Part shown: positions 9,733 through 20,316 of the stretch, piece after piece
How positions within the stretch are numbered: the stretch's first letter is position 1
Layout of the letters: each line of letters opens with the position of its first letter
Assembly (NCBI GenBank): GCA_937139565.1
Contig: CAKZQH010000014.1
Location: 1-52,983 of the forward strand
Origin: an uncultured Nitrospiraceae bacterium
GTDB lineage: Bacteria; Nitrospirota; Thermodesulfovibrionia; Thermodesulfovibrionales; Thermodesulfovibrionaceae
Direction: 5' to 3'
Length of the DNA stretch: 52,983 nt
Notes under the pieces: generated by a model
The model's input: only the letters and a program-made list of their open reading frames with translations
What the model was told of the DNA's origin: nothing
Database searches by the model: none
Program-made: the position numbers and the translations under genes

Positions 9733-10403
9733 AGCTTATATTATTTGACATTGATGGTACCTTGATTAGTACAGGTGGTGCTGGCAAGAGAGCCTTAAAC
9801 CTTGCCTTTGAGAAAGTTATTGGAATCAAGGAAGTTTTTAAAAACTTTGAAATGGCTGGAAAAACGGATATTCAAATTATTAAAGAAGGTTTGGGTCTCG
9901 CGAGAGTAAATCCTTCTTATGAAATTGTTAATGATATCATTGAAAATTATTTGTATTATCTAATGAGCGAGATAAACAATAATTCAAAACATGTAAAACC
10001 AGGAGTATTGGAATTTATTGGATTTGTTACTGCTAAATATAATTATCCCTTAGGACTGCTTACTGGAAATCTTGAAAAAGGAGCAAGAATAAAACTTGAA
10101 CCATTTGGTCTTAATCCCTTGTTTCCTTTTGGTGCTTTTGGTAGTGACCATGAAGACAGAAATCGTCTGCTTCCATTTGCAAGAGATAGATTTTCAAAAA
10201 AATTCAATAGCTCGGTAGACTTTAGCCAATGCATAGTTATAGGAGATACTCCAAGAGATGTTGCTTGCGCAAAGCCTTATGGCGCTAAGGTTATTGCAGT
10301 TGCAACAGGTCCATATACTGTTGATGAACTGAGGAATACAGATGCAGATGTGGTCGTTGAGACTCTATCGGAATTTGAAAAAGTCCTACCTCTTCTTGAA
10401 TAA
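9729..10403 (+). CDS. HAD-family hydrolase, phosphoglycolate-phosphatase-like
   Basis: 224 residues with the HAD motifs in order: DIDGT (Asp6 nucleophile, Asp8 acid/base), LLTGN (motif II), a lysine-containing region after the cap and VIGDTPRDVACAKPYGA (motifs III/IV). The cap between residues ~15 and 90 is helical, as in Gph/PGMB-like phosphatases. A likely role is dephosphorylation of a small phosphorylated metabolite such as 2-phosphoglycolate; the substrate cannot be told from sequence. It is translationally coupled to aat, and the release-factor-like gene begins at the base after its stop. Confidence 0.85.
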   Translation: MKLILFDIDGTLISTGGAGKRALNLAFEKVIGIKEVFKNFEMAGKTDIQIIKEGLGLARVNPSYEIVNDIIENYLYYLMSEINNNSKHVKPGVLEFIGFVTAKYNYPLGLLTGNLEKGARIKLEPFGLNPLFPFGAFGSDHEDRNRLLPFARDRFSKKFNSSVDFSQCIVIGDTPRDVACAKPYGAKVIAVATGPYTVDELRNTDADVVVETLSEFEKVLPLLE

Positions 10404-10760
10404 ATGGGTAAGTTCCCTGTTACAGAGAAAAAAGAGATGGAACTGCTTAGAGATATGGAGTTTTTAGGGATTCGAGAGATTGATATAGAGGAAAAATTCA
10501 TAAGATGTTCTGGTCATGGTGGGCAAAAGGTGAACAAAACAAGCACAGGAGTATATTTAAAGCACATTCCAACTGGAATTGAGATTAAATACACGAAGGA
10601 GCGTTCTCAAGGGCTTAATAGATTTTTCGCTCGGCGGCTTCTAATAGATAAGGTTAAAGAATTATTAAACATCCCTACTGAAAAATCAAAAGAAATAGAG
10701 CGAATAAGAAAAAGAAAACAAAGAAGCAGAAAAAGATTAAAAAGTGAAAGAGAGGGGTAA
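10404..10760 (+). CDS. Small GGQ release-factor-like protein (ArfB/PrfH-like ribosome rescue candidate)
   Basis: 118 residues carrying only the catalytic domain 3 of class-I release factors: CSGHGGQKVNKTSTGV with GGQ at residues 39-41, followed by a highly basic tail (RKRKQRSRKRLK). It lacks the codon-recognition domains of RF1/RF2. In ArfB such a tail sits in the empty mRNA channel and the GGQ loop hydrolyses peptidyl-tRNA, releasing stalled ribosomes. N-terminally there is a ~30-residue acidic/helical extension. By length and tail it is ArfB- or MTRFR-like, but orthology is not proven. It is the last gene of the clp operon; its stop codon lies in the loop of a terminator hairpin. Confidence 0.85.
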   Translation: MGKFPVTEKKEMELLRDMEFLGIREIDIEEKFIRCSGHGGQKVNKTSTGVYLKHIPTGIEIKYTKERSQGLNRFFARRLLIDKVKELLNIPTEKSKEIERIRKRKQRSRKRLKSEREG

Positions 10761-10771
10761 TATCCCCTCTC
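10750..10771. terminator. Hairpin terminator between convergent operons
   Basis: GAGAGGGG, loop TAATAT, CCCCTCTC: an 8-bp perfect stem. The TAA of the release-factor-like gene is in the loop. On the minus strand the stem is followed by TTTCACTTTTT, so it mainly serves the ATP synthase operon; read from the plus side the T-tract is weak. Confidence 0.75.
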
Positions 10772-10775
10772 CTTG

Positions 10776-11201
10776 TTATCTTGGTATAAGTTTAGTTGCT
10801 AACTGAATTCTTATTGTAGCTCTCTCAAGAGCTGCCTGTGCACGAGCATAATCAATATCTGCTTCGCCAGCCTGTGCCTTACGAAGTCTCTCCTCAGCTC
10901 TTGCCAGTGCTGCTTTTGCTCTCTCCACATCTATTTCTTCAATTCTTTCAGCACTGCCTACCAGAACAAGCACCCTATCATTTAAAACTTCACAGTAACC
11001 ACGATTGGTGAACAAATAGTGTATTTGTCCATCCTTTTTATATGATAATGAGCCAATTCTGAGGGCTGTCATAAAGGCACAGTGACCTGGAAAAACGCCA
11101 AAATCTCCTTCAGCCCCTGTAGCATAGACTTCATCTACCTCTTCGTTTATTACTTCTCCATAGGGAGTTATAACCTCTAACTTCAACTTGTTCTCCATCA
11201 C
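10776..11201 (-). CDS. atpC: ATP synthase F1 subunit epsilon
   Basis: 141 residues. The N-terminal beta-sandwich (LKLEVITPYGEVINEEVDEV, EGDFGVFPGHCAFMTAL) and the C-terminal two-helix domain (ERIEEIDVERAKAALARAEERL) are both present, so the inhibitory C-terminal hairpin is retained. It is the central-stalk subunit and last gene of the operon, 12 bp after atpD and just before the shared terminator. Confidence 0.96.
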   Translation of the reverse strand: MMENKLKLEVITPYGEVINEEVDEVYATGAEGDFGVFPGHCAFMTALRIGSLSYKKDGQIHYLFTNRGYCEVLNDRVLVLVGSAERIEEIDVERAKAALARAEERLRKAQAGEADIDYARAQAALERATIRIQLATKLIPR

Positions 11202-11213
11202 TCACTCCTTTAA

Positions 11214-12638
<1,425 letters not shown>

Positions 12639-12668
12639 TTAAAACCTCCTTTATTCTTTTTTAAAATT

Positions 12669-13556
12669 TTATCCTTCACTTTGCTTCAAAGCCTCAACAC
12701 CGCCAACAATATCCATGAGTTCCTTTGTAATAGATGCTTGCCTGACCTTATTAGCCATGAGTGTGGTCTTTCTGATTAGCTCATCGCAGTTTTTAGTGGC
12801 ATTATCCATTGCTGTCATTCTGGCTGCTTCCTCTGCTGCCTGAGATTCAAGAAGAGCTCTGTAAATTTGTATTTCAATGTAAATGGGTAACAACATTGCA
12901 AAAAGTTCAGGGGCTCTCGGCTCATAGGTGAATGGAATAAAAGTTGGCTGTTCAGTAGGCTCAGAATCTATTCTACCAATAGGTAGTAATCTATTGATTA
13001 CAACTTTCTGAGCAATAACTGACTTAAACTCATTATATATTATAACTACCTCATCAACAGCCTCAGTAACATATGCATTTATCATTTCCTTGGCAATAAC
13101 TTGTGCATGAGTATATTGAAGCTTTCCGGAGATTCCTGTCCAAACATTTTTGAATGTCATATCTCTTCTTTTGAAATAATCCCTTGCCTTTCTTCCTACA
13201 ACAGAGAGAACTACATTTAATCCCTGTTCTTTAAGCCTGTTAATCTCTTTATGAGCTGCCCTTAAAATATTTGCATTAAAAGCACCGCAAAGGCCCTTAT
13301 CAGAGGTGATTACAAGAACCTCTACTGTTTTAACCGGCCTTCTCAATAGAATTGGAGGTACATCACCTCTGGTTTCAGCTGCTCCTGAGAGATCTGCAAG
13401 AACTTGCTGCATTTTTACAGCATAGGGTCTGTAACGGAGCATGCTGTCCTGAACTTTACGGAGCTTTGCCGCTGCCACCATCTTCATGGCAGAGGTAATC
13501 TTTTTTGTTCCCTGTATCGCCTTTATTTTCTTTCTTATATCTCTTAATGTTGGCAT
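12669..13556 (-). CDS. atpG: ATP synthase F1 subunit gamma
   Basis: 295 residues, usual length. The N-terminal helix is typical (LRDIRKKIKAIQGTKKITSAMKMVAAAKL cut into two family motifs), followed by the Rossmann-like middle (SDKGLCGAFNANI) and the C-terminal helix ending in ASITKELMDIVGGVEALKQ. It forms the rotor shaft inside the alpha3beta3 ring and sits between atpA and atpD in the standard order. Confidence 0.97.
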   Translation of the reverse strand: MPTLRDIRKKIKAIQGTKKITSAMKMVAAAKLRKVQDSMLRYRPYAVKMQQVLADLSGAAETRGDVPPILLRRPVKTVEVLVITSDKGLCGAFNANILRAAHKEINRLKEQGLNVVLSVVGRKARDYFKRRDMTFKNVWTGISGKLQYTHAQVIAKEMINAYVTEAVDEVVIIYNEFKSVIAQKVVINRLLPIGRIDSEPTEQPTFIPFTYEPRAPELFAMLLPIYIEIQIYRALLESQAAEEAARMTAMDNATKNCDELIRKTTLMANKVRQASITKELMDIVGGVEALKQSEG

Positions 13557-13587
13557 TTAACAGCTCCTACCTTCAAATTTTTATTCA

Positions 13588-15096
13588 TTACGGCTGGAAT
13601 GTTTTCTTAAACTCTAAGATAGCATCGTTTATCTTCTGCTTGAGAGAGTCATCAAGCTCTTTTTTCTCTCTAATTTCTTTTCTTAAATCCTCTTTCTGGC
13701 TTCTGATAAAGCTTAGAAAACCGCTCTCAAAGGCCTTGATAGCAGAAACAGGAAGATCATCAAGATGTCCCTGCGTACCAGCAAAGATTAGCATGATCTG
13801 ATCTTCAACTGGCATTGGAACGTATTGATCCTGCTTTAGAAGCTCAACCATTCTCTGACCTCTTTCGAGCAAGGATCTCGTTGCTTTATCAAGATCTGCA
13901 GCAAACTGTGCAAATGCTGCAAGCTCTCTATACTGAGCAAGGTCAAGTCTAAGCATTCCTGCAACCTGCTTCATTGCTTTGATCTGAGCTGCACCACCAA
14001 CACGGCTGACGGACAATCCGACGTTAATAGCTGGACGAACACCTGCATAGAACAACTCTGGCTCAAGATATATCTGACCGTCTGTAATTGAGATAACATT
14101 CGTAGGAATATAACCAGAAACATCACCTGCCTGTGTTTCAATTACTGGTAATGCGGTAAGTGAACCACCACCTTCGGCATCGGAAAGTTTTGCTGCTCTT
14201 TCAAGAAGCCTTGAATGGAGATAGAAAACATCACCGGGATAAGCTTCTCTTCCAGGTGGACGTCTAAGAATCAATGAAACCTGTCTATATGCATAAGCTT
14301 GTTTTGTAAGGTCATCGTAACATACAAGAGCATGCATTCCTTTATCCCTAAAGTACTCACCCATTGCGCAGCCTACATATGGAGCAAGATATTGCATGGA
14401 TGCTGGTTCAGATGCAGTGGCTGCAACTACAATGGTGTGGTCCATAGCACCGTATTTCTTAAGTGTTTCTACAACCTGAACAACGCTCTGTCTTCTCTGT
14501 CCGCATGCAACATATATACATATACAGTTTTGACCTTTCTGGTTGATAATAGTATCAAGAAGAATTGCTGTTTTACCTGTCTGACGGTCACCAATAACTA
14601 GCTCTCTCTGCCCTCTTCCTATTGGAATCATTGCATCTATTGCTTTAATACCTGTCTGAAGAGGTTCCTTAACAGGTTGACGCTTAATAATTCCAGGTGC
14701 AATAACATCAACCTTTCTACTGGCTTTTGCGTTAATTGGACCTTTTCCATCTATTGGAATACCAATTGCATTAACGACTCTTCCAATTAATTCCTCTCCA
14801 ACAGGTGTTTCCATAACTTTTCCTGTTCTCTTAACAATGTCACCTTCTTTGACAAGTCTGTCATCGCCAAAGAGGATTGCACCTACATTGTCCTCTTCAA
14901 GATTAAGAGCCATACCATAAACGCCATTAGGAAGCTCAAGCATCTCAGAGGCCATGCAGTTGTCCAATCCATAAATTCTTGCAACGCCGTCACCGATAGA
15001 GGTAACAATTCCTACTTCGCTTACGTCTGCCTTCTTCTCAAAGTCAGCAATCTGCTTTTTAAGGTACTCACTAATTTCTTCCATCTTAAGTTCCAT
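13588..15096 (-). CDS. atpA: ATP synthase F1 subunit alpha
   Basis: 502 residues, full length. Walker A GDRQTGKT at 169-176, the alpha signature [17 protein letters not shown] with the arginine finger, and an N-terminal domain [16 protein letters not shown]. It carries the non-catalytic nucleotide sites. The ATG at 15096 has AGGGGTGAG at suitable spacing, preferable to the internal ATG four codons later. It follows atpH by 6 bp. Confidence 0.98.
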   Translation of the reverse strand: MELKMEEISEYLKKQIADFEKKADVSEVGIVTSIGDGVARIYGLDNCMASEMLELPNGVYGMALNLEEDNVGAILFGDDRLVKEGDIVKRTGKVMETPVGEELIGRVVNAIGIPIDGKGPINAKASRKVDVIAPGIIKRQPVKEPLQTGIKAIDAMIPIGRGQRELVIGDRQTGKTAILLDTIINQKGQNCICIYVACGQRRQSVVQVVETLKKYGAMDHTIVVAATASEPASMQYLAPYVGCAMGEYFRDKGMHALVCYDDLTKQAYAYRQVSLILRRPPGREAYPGDVFYLHSRLLERAAKLSDAEGGGSLTALPVIETQAGDVSGYIPTNVISITDGQIYLEPELFYAGVRPAINVGLSVSRVGGAAQIKAMKQVAGMLRLDLAQYRELAAFAQFAADLDKATRSLLERGQRMVELLKQDQYVPMPVEDQIMLIFAGTQGHLDDLPVSAIKAFESGFLSFIRSQKEDLRKEIREKKELDDSLKQKINDAILEFKKTFQP

Positions 15097-15102
15097 AGTT
15101 TC

Positions 15103-15648
15103 TCACCCCTTTATAAGCTTATCTCTTAAAAGACCCAACTGGCCTTTTATACTCAAATCATACATTGTGCTTCCTATTTTAACCCTTACTCCACCTATCA
15201 AAGAAGGATCAATCTCGTACTGTAATTCCACATCTCTTCCCGTGATTGTTTTAAGGGACTCCACGATTTTGCCCTTTATAGCCTCAGGAAGTTCAACTGC
15301 AGATGTAACCACACCCTTTACCTTTCTCTTAGCCTCAAGATAAAGCGCATTAATATACCTTACAATTTCACCCAATCCAATAAGCACACCTTCCACACTA
15401 AGGAAGCTGAGAAATTTCTTAACCTCTTCGGAGAGTCCTAATTTTTCACAAAGATAGCTAATTACTCCGACTCTCTCTTCGTCTTTGAAAGATGGAGAGG
15501 TAAGCATATTTCTAAACCTCTTTTCCCTTTGCATGAGTAATGCGACTGTCTCAAGCTTGGAAAGGATTTCTGGCACCTGGTCAATGTTTACCAGGCTCAA
15601 AAATTGTTTTGCATACTTTTTTGCCTTAGCGCCTCTGACCTTTCTCAA
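15103..15648 (-). CDS. atpH: ATP synthase F1 subunit delta (OSCP)
   Basis: 181 residues. N-terminal helical domain ([12 protein letters not shown]) and the C-terminal signature [28 protein letters not shown]. It joins the b-subunit stator to the top of F1. The start is TTG, overlapping the atpF stop as TTGA at 15645-15648; no ATG nearby would preserve the N-terminal helix, so the TTG is accepted. Order b-delta-alpha is standard. Confidence 0.94.
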   Translation of the reverse strand: MRKVRGAKAKKYAKQFLSLVNIDQVPEILSKLETVALLMQREKRFRNMLTSPSFKDEERVGVISYLCEKLGLSEEVKKFLSFLSVEGVLIGLGEIVRYINALYLEAKRKVKGVVTSAVELPEAIKGKIVESLKTITGRDVELQYEIDPSLIGGVRVKIGSTMYDLSIKGQLGLLRDKLIKG

Positions 15649-16214
15649 TTTTTCCGCCCCTCTATTATTTTTATTGATTCCTGAAGAAGCTTTTCTTGCT
15701 CTTCAGGTGTGATTTTCTCTTTCAACTTCTGCTCACTAAGCTGAATTGCAAGTTCAGCAGCTTCCAGCCTGAGGCTATCCTTTGCCATCTTCACTTCAAA
15801 CTCTATATTTGTTTTTGCCTGCTCAAGAATTTTTTCCTTAATTCTATCGGTCTCCTGAATTATCTGCTGTTTTTCCTGCTCTCCAATTTTCTTAGCTGAC
15901 TCTATGATATCCTGAACGTCTTTGTCTTTTAGCTTAAGCTTCTCCTCCACTTCCTGAAGGGCTTTCTGAGCAAGCTCCTTTGCTTCCTGCGATTCCTTTA
16001 TGCTTTTTTCTATTAATTCTTTTCTCTGGGCAAGGTAATTTTTAATTGGTTTTCCAAGAAATTTAACTATTATAAATACCAATATAGCAAAGTTAATTGT
16101 CTTAAAAGCCCAATCCTTCAGGGAGCCTCCCCCATGATCAGCACCCTCTGCTGCAAAAGCAGCTACTGCACTTACTGAGAGAAACACTACAGTTAAAATT
16201 ATCCATTTCTTCAT
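15645..16214 (-). CDS. atpF: ATP synthase F0 subunit b
   Basis: 189 residues from the ATG at 16214. The N-terminus looks like a signal sequence or first membrane span ([20 protein letters not shown]), followed by a second hydrophobic stretch ([20 protein letters not shown]) and a long charged coiled coil (~65-189) forming the peripheral stalk. An upstream in-frame start at 16271 would lie inside the preceding gene; GGAGGCGAT directly before 16214 decides the start. The cleavable-looking N-terminus ending FAAEGA is common in b subunits of delta-proteobacteria and relatives. Confidence 0.93.
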   Translation of the reverse strand: MKKWIILTVVFLSVSAVAAFAAEGADHGGGSLKDWAFKTINFAILVFIIVKFLGKPIKNYLAQRKELIEKSIKESQEAKELAQKALQEVEEKLKLKDKDVQDIIESAKKIGEQEKQQIIQETDRIKEKILEQAKTNIEFEVKMAKDSLRLEAAELAIQLSEQKLKEKITPEEQEKLLQESIKIIEGRKN

Positions 16215-16224
16215 ATCGCCTCCA

Positions 16225-16644
16225 TTACGCCTTAACCAATTTGTTAACAATTTCTTCTGAGAGCCTTTCAACTTCCTGCTTGAGCATTGCTCTTACTTTT
16301 TCAGTTTCTGCCTTAATCTCTCCTCTTGCTTTCTCAATCATCTGCACCGCCTCTTTTTCTGTTGCTGATACTACCTCTCTCTGATAAGCCAAAGCTTCTT
16401 CCCTGAGGGAGGTGATGATCTGCTTTGCTTGAGCTTTTGCATTAGCTAAGTCCGCATTCATCTGGGCAAGGGCCTGTTCTTTCTTCTCATTCATGATTTG
16501 CGCTTCTTCAAGTGCACCCTTAATCATCTGCTCCCGCTGCCTGAAAAGCTCCATCATTGGTTTGAAGAGAATGGCATTGAGGATAAACATAAGTACAAAA
16601 AATTGAACCATTAAGACAAAAAACCAGTTGTTAAACTCTAACAT
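16225..16644 (-). CDS. atpF': ATP synthase F0 subunit b' (second b-type stator subunit)
   Basis: 139 residues: one membrane span (FFVLMVQFFVLMFILNAILF) then KPMMELFRQREQMIKGAL and a coiled coil rich in Ala, Glu and Lys to the end. It is a second, shorter b-type subunit that probably pairs with AtpF as a heterodimeric stator, as known from phototrophs and many delta-proteobacteria. It is the first gene of the operon, with AGAAGGTGGGG before the ATG and a sigma-70-like promoter ~55 bp upstream. The a and c subunit genes are not next to it. Confidence 0.9.
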   Translation of the reverse strand: MLEFNNWFFVLMVQFFVLMFILNAILFKPMMELFRQREQMIKGALEEAQIMNEKKEQALAQMNADLANAKAQAKQIITSLREEALAYQREVVSATEKEAVQMIEKARGEIKAETEKVRAMLKQEVERLSEEIVNKLVKA

Positions 16645-16696
16645 ACCCCACCTTCTTTCTGTTAGATTTTTTGATGCTTAAAATCAACTGCAAAAC

Positions 16697-16725
16697 AAGA
16701 TACCATATACAGATTTTTTTGTCAA
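16697..16725 (-). promoter_or_regulatory. Putative sigma-70 promoter of the ATP synthase operon
   Basis: On the minus strand TTGACA (16725-16720), 17 bp spacer, TATCTT (16702-16697). It lies in the 124-bp gap between rapZ and atpF', which suggests the ATP synthase genes are transcribed separately from the lpt-rpoN genes upstream. Confidence 0.6.
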
Positions 16726-16768
16726 GAAAATGGCAATTTTAAATTTTTATGGTTTCATTAAAAATTTC

Positions 16769-17620
16769 TTATAAATCCCTATGAATGACCTTAGGATTGA
16801 AAGAAAGATTTTTTAAAAAATTTGCTATTTCCTCTGCTAATACAACTGAACGATGCATCCCTCCTGTGCATCCAATTGCTATGGTAATATAAGCTCTCCC
16901 TTCTTTTTTATAGCCCTCCATGGCGAATTTGAGAAGGTCCTTAATATGTTCCAAAAAATCTTCTGTTTCCTTATGTTTTAATACAAAATCTTTAACCTCC
17001 TTGTCTTTTCCTGTTAAATGTGTAAGGGACGGAACAAAATATGGATTTGGCAAAAATCTTGCATCAAATACAATATCAGCACTTGTAGGAATTCCTTTTT
17101 TAAATCCAAAGGAAATAATGTTTATTGATGGTGGTCTCTTTTCAGCTCCGTAAACAGAAGTGATTAAAAACTTAAGTTCATGAGGATTTAAATTAGAGGT
17201 ATCAATTATTCGGTCTGCAAAGTTTCTAATTGAATTGAGCAAAATCCGTTCCTGTTTGATTGACTCATTTAAATCTTCGTATAGGCAGGAAAGGGGATGG
17301 GGTCTTCGCGTTTCTTTATATCTTCTCAAAATTGTGTCATCATCAGCTTCAAGAAAAATCACCTCAGCGCCATATTTTTTCTTAATCTTCTCTATAATCT
17401 CAACAGTTTTCTCAAAAAACTGACAGGACCTTATGTCAATTCCAACAGCTATTTTTGATAGATTTGAGTATTTCTTTAGAATTCTCAAAATGTCTGGAAG
17501 GGCAGGAGGAGGAAGATTGTCAATACAAAAATAACCTATGTCTTCAAGTGTTCTAAGTGTTACAGTTTTTCCTCCTCCAGAAAGTCCAGTTACTATTGCT
17601 ATGTTAGGCTTAGAATCCAA
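16769..17620 (-). CDS. rapZ: RNase adapter / nucleotide-binding protein RapZ
   Basis: 283 residues, the usual length. P-loop GLSGGGKT at 12-19 and the C-terminal family motif GCTGGMHRSVVLAEEI (from residue 250); FDARFLPNPYFVPSLTHLTG is also characteristic. In E. coli RapZ guides RNase E to the GlmZ sRNA to tune glucosamine-6-phosphate supply; in most phyla the target is unknown. The start is TTG with AAGG about eight bases upstream. It closes the lpt-rpoN-hpf gene string, as in proteobacteria, but here directly after hpf without ptsN. Confidence 0.93.
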   Translation of the reverse strand: MDSKPNIAIVTGLSGGGKTVTLRTLEDIGYFCIDNLPPPALPDILRILKKYSNLSKIAVGIDIRSCQFFEKTVEIIEKIKKKYGAEVIFLEADDDTILRRYKETRRPHPLSCLYEDLNESIKQERILLNSIRNFADRIIDTSNLNPHELKFLITSVYGAEKRPPSINIISFGFKKGIPTSADIVFDARFLPNPYFVPSLTHLTGKDKEVKDFVLKHKETEDFLEHIKDLLKFAMEGYKKEGRAYITIAIGCTGGMHRSVVLAEEIANFLKNLSFNPKVIHRDL

Positions 17621-17634
17621 AAATTTTTACCTTA

Positions 17635-18153
17635 CTACTTTACAGGCTCAATCAAGCCAAAGTTTCCATCCTTTCTTTTGTAAACAACATTTACATCACC
17701 ACTAAAGGAGTTGATAAAGATAAAGAAATCTTTGTCAAGAAGCTCCATCTGATCAACTGCTTCTTCAGGAGTCATAGGTCTTAAATCAAACTTTTTATAC
17801 TTAACAATTCTTTTTGCAACTTCTGTAGAGGCTTCGGGAGAGGAAAATTTAGTTGCCTCTTTTTTGTTTTTATGTTGCACCTTTTCTTTATATTTCAGAA
17901 CCTGTTTTTCAAGTTTTTCAACCACTTGGTCAACAGCAGAATAAAGATCCTCGGTTTTACCTTCAGCTTGAATCAAATGGCCATTTACCTTCAATAATAC
18001 ATCTATTTTGTGGGTAAACTTTTCTGTGCTTATTGTAACAATTGCTTCTGATGCTTCATTTAAAAACTTTTCAAATTTTACTACTCTCTTTTCGATATAC
18101 TGCCTTAGAGCCTCGGTAACATCAATATTTTTGCCTCTGATTGTGATTTTCAT
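17635..18153 (-). CDS. hpf: Long-form ribosome hibernation promoting factor
   Basis: 172 residues. The N-terminal ~100 residues are the S30AE domain (ITIRGKNIDVTEALRQYIEKRV), which blocks the A and P sites. After a charged linker comes the C-terminal dimerisation domain (VVKYKKFDLRPMTPEEAVDQMELLDKDFFIF in part; MTPEEAVDQMELLDKDFF is the hallmark). A C-terminal dimerisation domain means 100S formation by one protein, as in most bacteria, unlike the ~95-residue E. coli HPF that sits in the same rpoN context. GGAGG precedes the ATG. Confidence 0.94.
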   Translation of the reverse strand: MKITIRGKNIDVTEALRQYIEKRVVKFEKFLNEASEAIVTISTEKFTHKIDVLLKVNGHLIQAEGKTEDLYSAVDQVVEKLEKQVLKYKEKVQHKNKKEATKFSSPEASTEVAKRIVKYKKFDLRPMTPEEAVDQMELLDKDFFIFINSFSGDVNVVYKRKDGNFGLIEPVK

Positions 18154-18163
18154 ATTGTCCTCC

Positions 18164-19579
18164 TTAATATTTTTTAGACCTTCTTAAAGGTTTTGGTGGT
18201 ATTTTAAGTTCCTCTCTATATTTTGCAACAGTTCGCCTTGCAATATCTATTCCCTGTTTTTGAAGGATTTCCGAAATATCCTTATCTGATAAAGGTTTTT
18301 GAGGATTTTCCTCATTTATAATTTTCTGTATTAAATCCTTCACCTGTTTTGTTGAAATTCCACCACCAGTAGAAGATAAGGAATTGCTGAAGAAAAATTT
18401 AAAACTGAACATGCCGTGTTCACAGAAAAGATATTTGTTCGATGTAACTCTGCTTATGGTACTTTCGTGTAAACTTAGATCATTTGCAATGTCTCTTAAA
18501 TTTAGAGGTTTAAGATAATTCACTCCTTTATCGAAAAAATCCCTCTGAAACTTAAGAAGACTTTCTGTGACTCTGTATATGGTTTTCTTCCTTTGCTCTA
18601 TACCTCTTAATAGCTCTACAGCGTTTTTTAATTTTTCCTTAAAGTATTTTCTTTCATTTTCCTGTAAATTCTTCTCATTAATTAGCTCCCGGTATATTCG
18701 GCTTAATCTTAACTTAGGAATTCCTTCGTCATTAACAATTATCTGATATTCTCCTTCTACTTTCTGCACATATACATCTGGAACAGGGGTATTAACAATG
18801 GTTCTTGCAAAATTCCTACCTGGACGAGGCTCAAGTTTTTCAATTATTCTTATACCATCAAATACCTCTTCAACGGAGATATTAAATCTTTTTGCTATTT
18901 TCTCATACTTTTTCTTTTGGATATCCTCAAGATGCTCTTCAATGAGCGTTTGAAGTAGGGTATTTGCTAATCCAAGGGACTTTATCTGTAAAATAAGGCA
19001 TTCTTTTAAATCTCTCGCACCAACTCCGGCAGGATCAAACTCTTGAACAAGTCCTATTGCCTCTTTAACTTTTTCTAAATCTCTCTTTGTAAGGGCTGCT
19101 ATTTCTTCTTCTGAAGCTTTAAGATAGCCATCTTCGTCAATATTTCCTATAACTACCTCTGCAATCTCTCTTATTTCATCTGGTGCCTTACTTAACCTCA
19201 ACTGCCAAAGAAGATGTTCCGAAAGGTCTGAAGAGGTCGAGTAAAAAAGTTCAAAGGATGGCGTTTCCTCTGTGCCTAAATTGAAATAGCCAAGGTCTCT
19301 TCCATCGTCTGCTCTCTCTGCAAAATACTCATCAATTACTATTTTGCCTATGTTCTCAATTAAAGGAACTTCTTCAGTTTCCTCTTCGGATGACTCTAAT
19401 TCCTGCTCAGGTAAAGTATCCTCTTCTACTTCAAGCATTGGATTTTCCATTAACTCAAGTTGAATGTACTGATTAAGTTCAAGCTGAGGTAACTGTAACA
19501 ATTTAAGTTGAAGTTGTAATTGGGGTGTCAGGGCAAGTTTTTGTGTTAATCGTAAATCTGTTCTTTGTTCAAGTGCCAT
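18164..19579 (-). CDS. rpoN: RNA polymerase sigma-54 factor
   Basis: 471 residues. Region I is glutamine/leucine-rich (QKLALTPQLQLQLKLLQLP), followed by an acidic region II, the core-binding domain (~110-300), the helix-turn-helix and the C-terminal RpoN box (ARRTVAKYREELKIP) that reads the -24 GG element. It needs AAA+ activators; the NifA-like protein encoded at 37396-38931 is one. It overlaps the lptB stop by one base (TAATG). Confidence 0.97.
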   Translation of the reverse strand: MALEQRTDLRLTQKLALTPQLQLQLKLLQLPQLELNQYIQLELMENPMLEVEEDTLPEQELESSEEETEEVPLIENIGKIVIDEYFAERADDGRDLGYFNLGTEETPSFELFYSTSSDLSEHLLWQLRLSKAPDEIREIAEVVIGNIDEDGYLKASEEEIAALTKRDLEKVKEAIGLVQEFDPAGVGARDLKECLILQIKSLGLANTLLQTLIEEHLEDIQKKKYEKIAKRFNISVEEVFDGIRIIEKLEPRPGRNFARTIVNTPVPDVYVQKVEGEYQIIVNDEGIPKLRLSRIYRELINEKNLQENERKYFKEKLKNAVELLRGIEQRKKTIYRVTESLLKFQRDFFDKGVNYLKPLNLRDIANDLSLHESTISRVTSNKYLFCEHGMFSFKFFFSNSLSSTGGGISTKQVKDLIQKIINEENPQKPLSDKDISEILQKQGIDIARRTVAKYREELKIPPKPLRRSKKY

Positions 19580-20316
19580 TATAACCTAAACTCCTCTCCT
19601 AAGTAAGCCTCTCTTACTGCGGGATCATTAATTAAAATATCTGGAGTCCCTTCAGCAAGCAAATTACCACTGTGAATTATAAAGGCTCTATCTGTGATTG
19701 AAAGAGTCTCTCTCACATTGTGGTCAGTAATTATTACTCCTATGCCTTTATCTTTAAGCCGTTTTATTGTTTTTTTTAGTTCAACCACAGCAAGAGGATC
19801 GATCCCAGCAAAAGGTTCATCAAAAAGCATAAAAATCGGCTTAAGAGCAATGGCTCTTGCAATCTCTGCCCTTCTTCTTTCGCCACCTGAAAGTTTAAAA
19901 CCCTCTCTATCTGCAAACTCCGTTAGATTAAACTCATCGAGAATTGCCTTAACCTCTTCGTCAATATCAGAGGAGGAGGCTTTGTTATTTTCGTATTTAA
20001 TTTCAAGTACAGCTCTTAAATTATCTCTTACCGTAAGTTTTCGAAATATAGATGGCTCCTGAGGAAGATAACCAAGACCAAGTCTTGCTCTTTCAAAAAT
20101 TGGCATTGATGTAATGTTTCTCGTGTCTAAAAAAATACTTCCGCTGTCAGGTTTAACAATTCCTATAATCATGTAAAAGGTTGTAGTTTTTCCTGCACCA
20201 TTTGGTCCTAAAAGCCCCACAACCTCTCCACTCCTTACATTAAAACTTATCCCTTTTACAGCTTCTTTTTTCCCGAAACTTTTCTTTAGATTTTCAATTT
20301 TTAAAGTATGGCTCAT
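19579..20316 (-). CDS. lptB: LPS transport ABC ATPase LptB
   Basis: 245 residues. Walker A GPNGAGKT at 37-44, ABC signature LSGGERRRAEIARA, Walker B FMLFDEPFAGIDP and switch His in ITDHNVRE; the protein ends with the typical AYLGEEFRL. It powers extraction of lipopolysaccharide by LptFG (not in this window) onto the LptC-LptA bridge. Overlaps lptA by 4 bp. Confidence 0.96.
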   Translation of the reverse strand: MSHTLKIENLKKSFGKKEAVKGISFNVRSGEVVGLLGPNGAGKTTTFYMIIGIVKPDSGSIFLDTRNITSMPIFERARLGLGYLPQEPSIFRKLTVRDNLRAVLEIKYENNKASSSDIDEEVKAILDEFNLTEFADREGFKLSGGERRRAEIARAIALKPIFMLFDEPFAGIDPLAVVELKKTIKRLKDKGIGVIITDHNVRETLSITDRAFIIHSGNLLAEGTPDILINDPAVREAYLGEEFRL

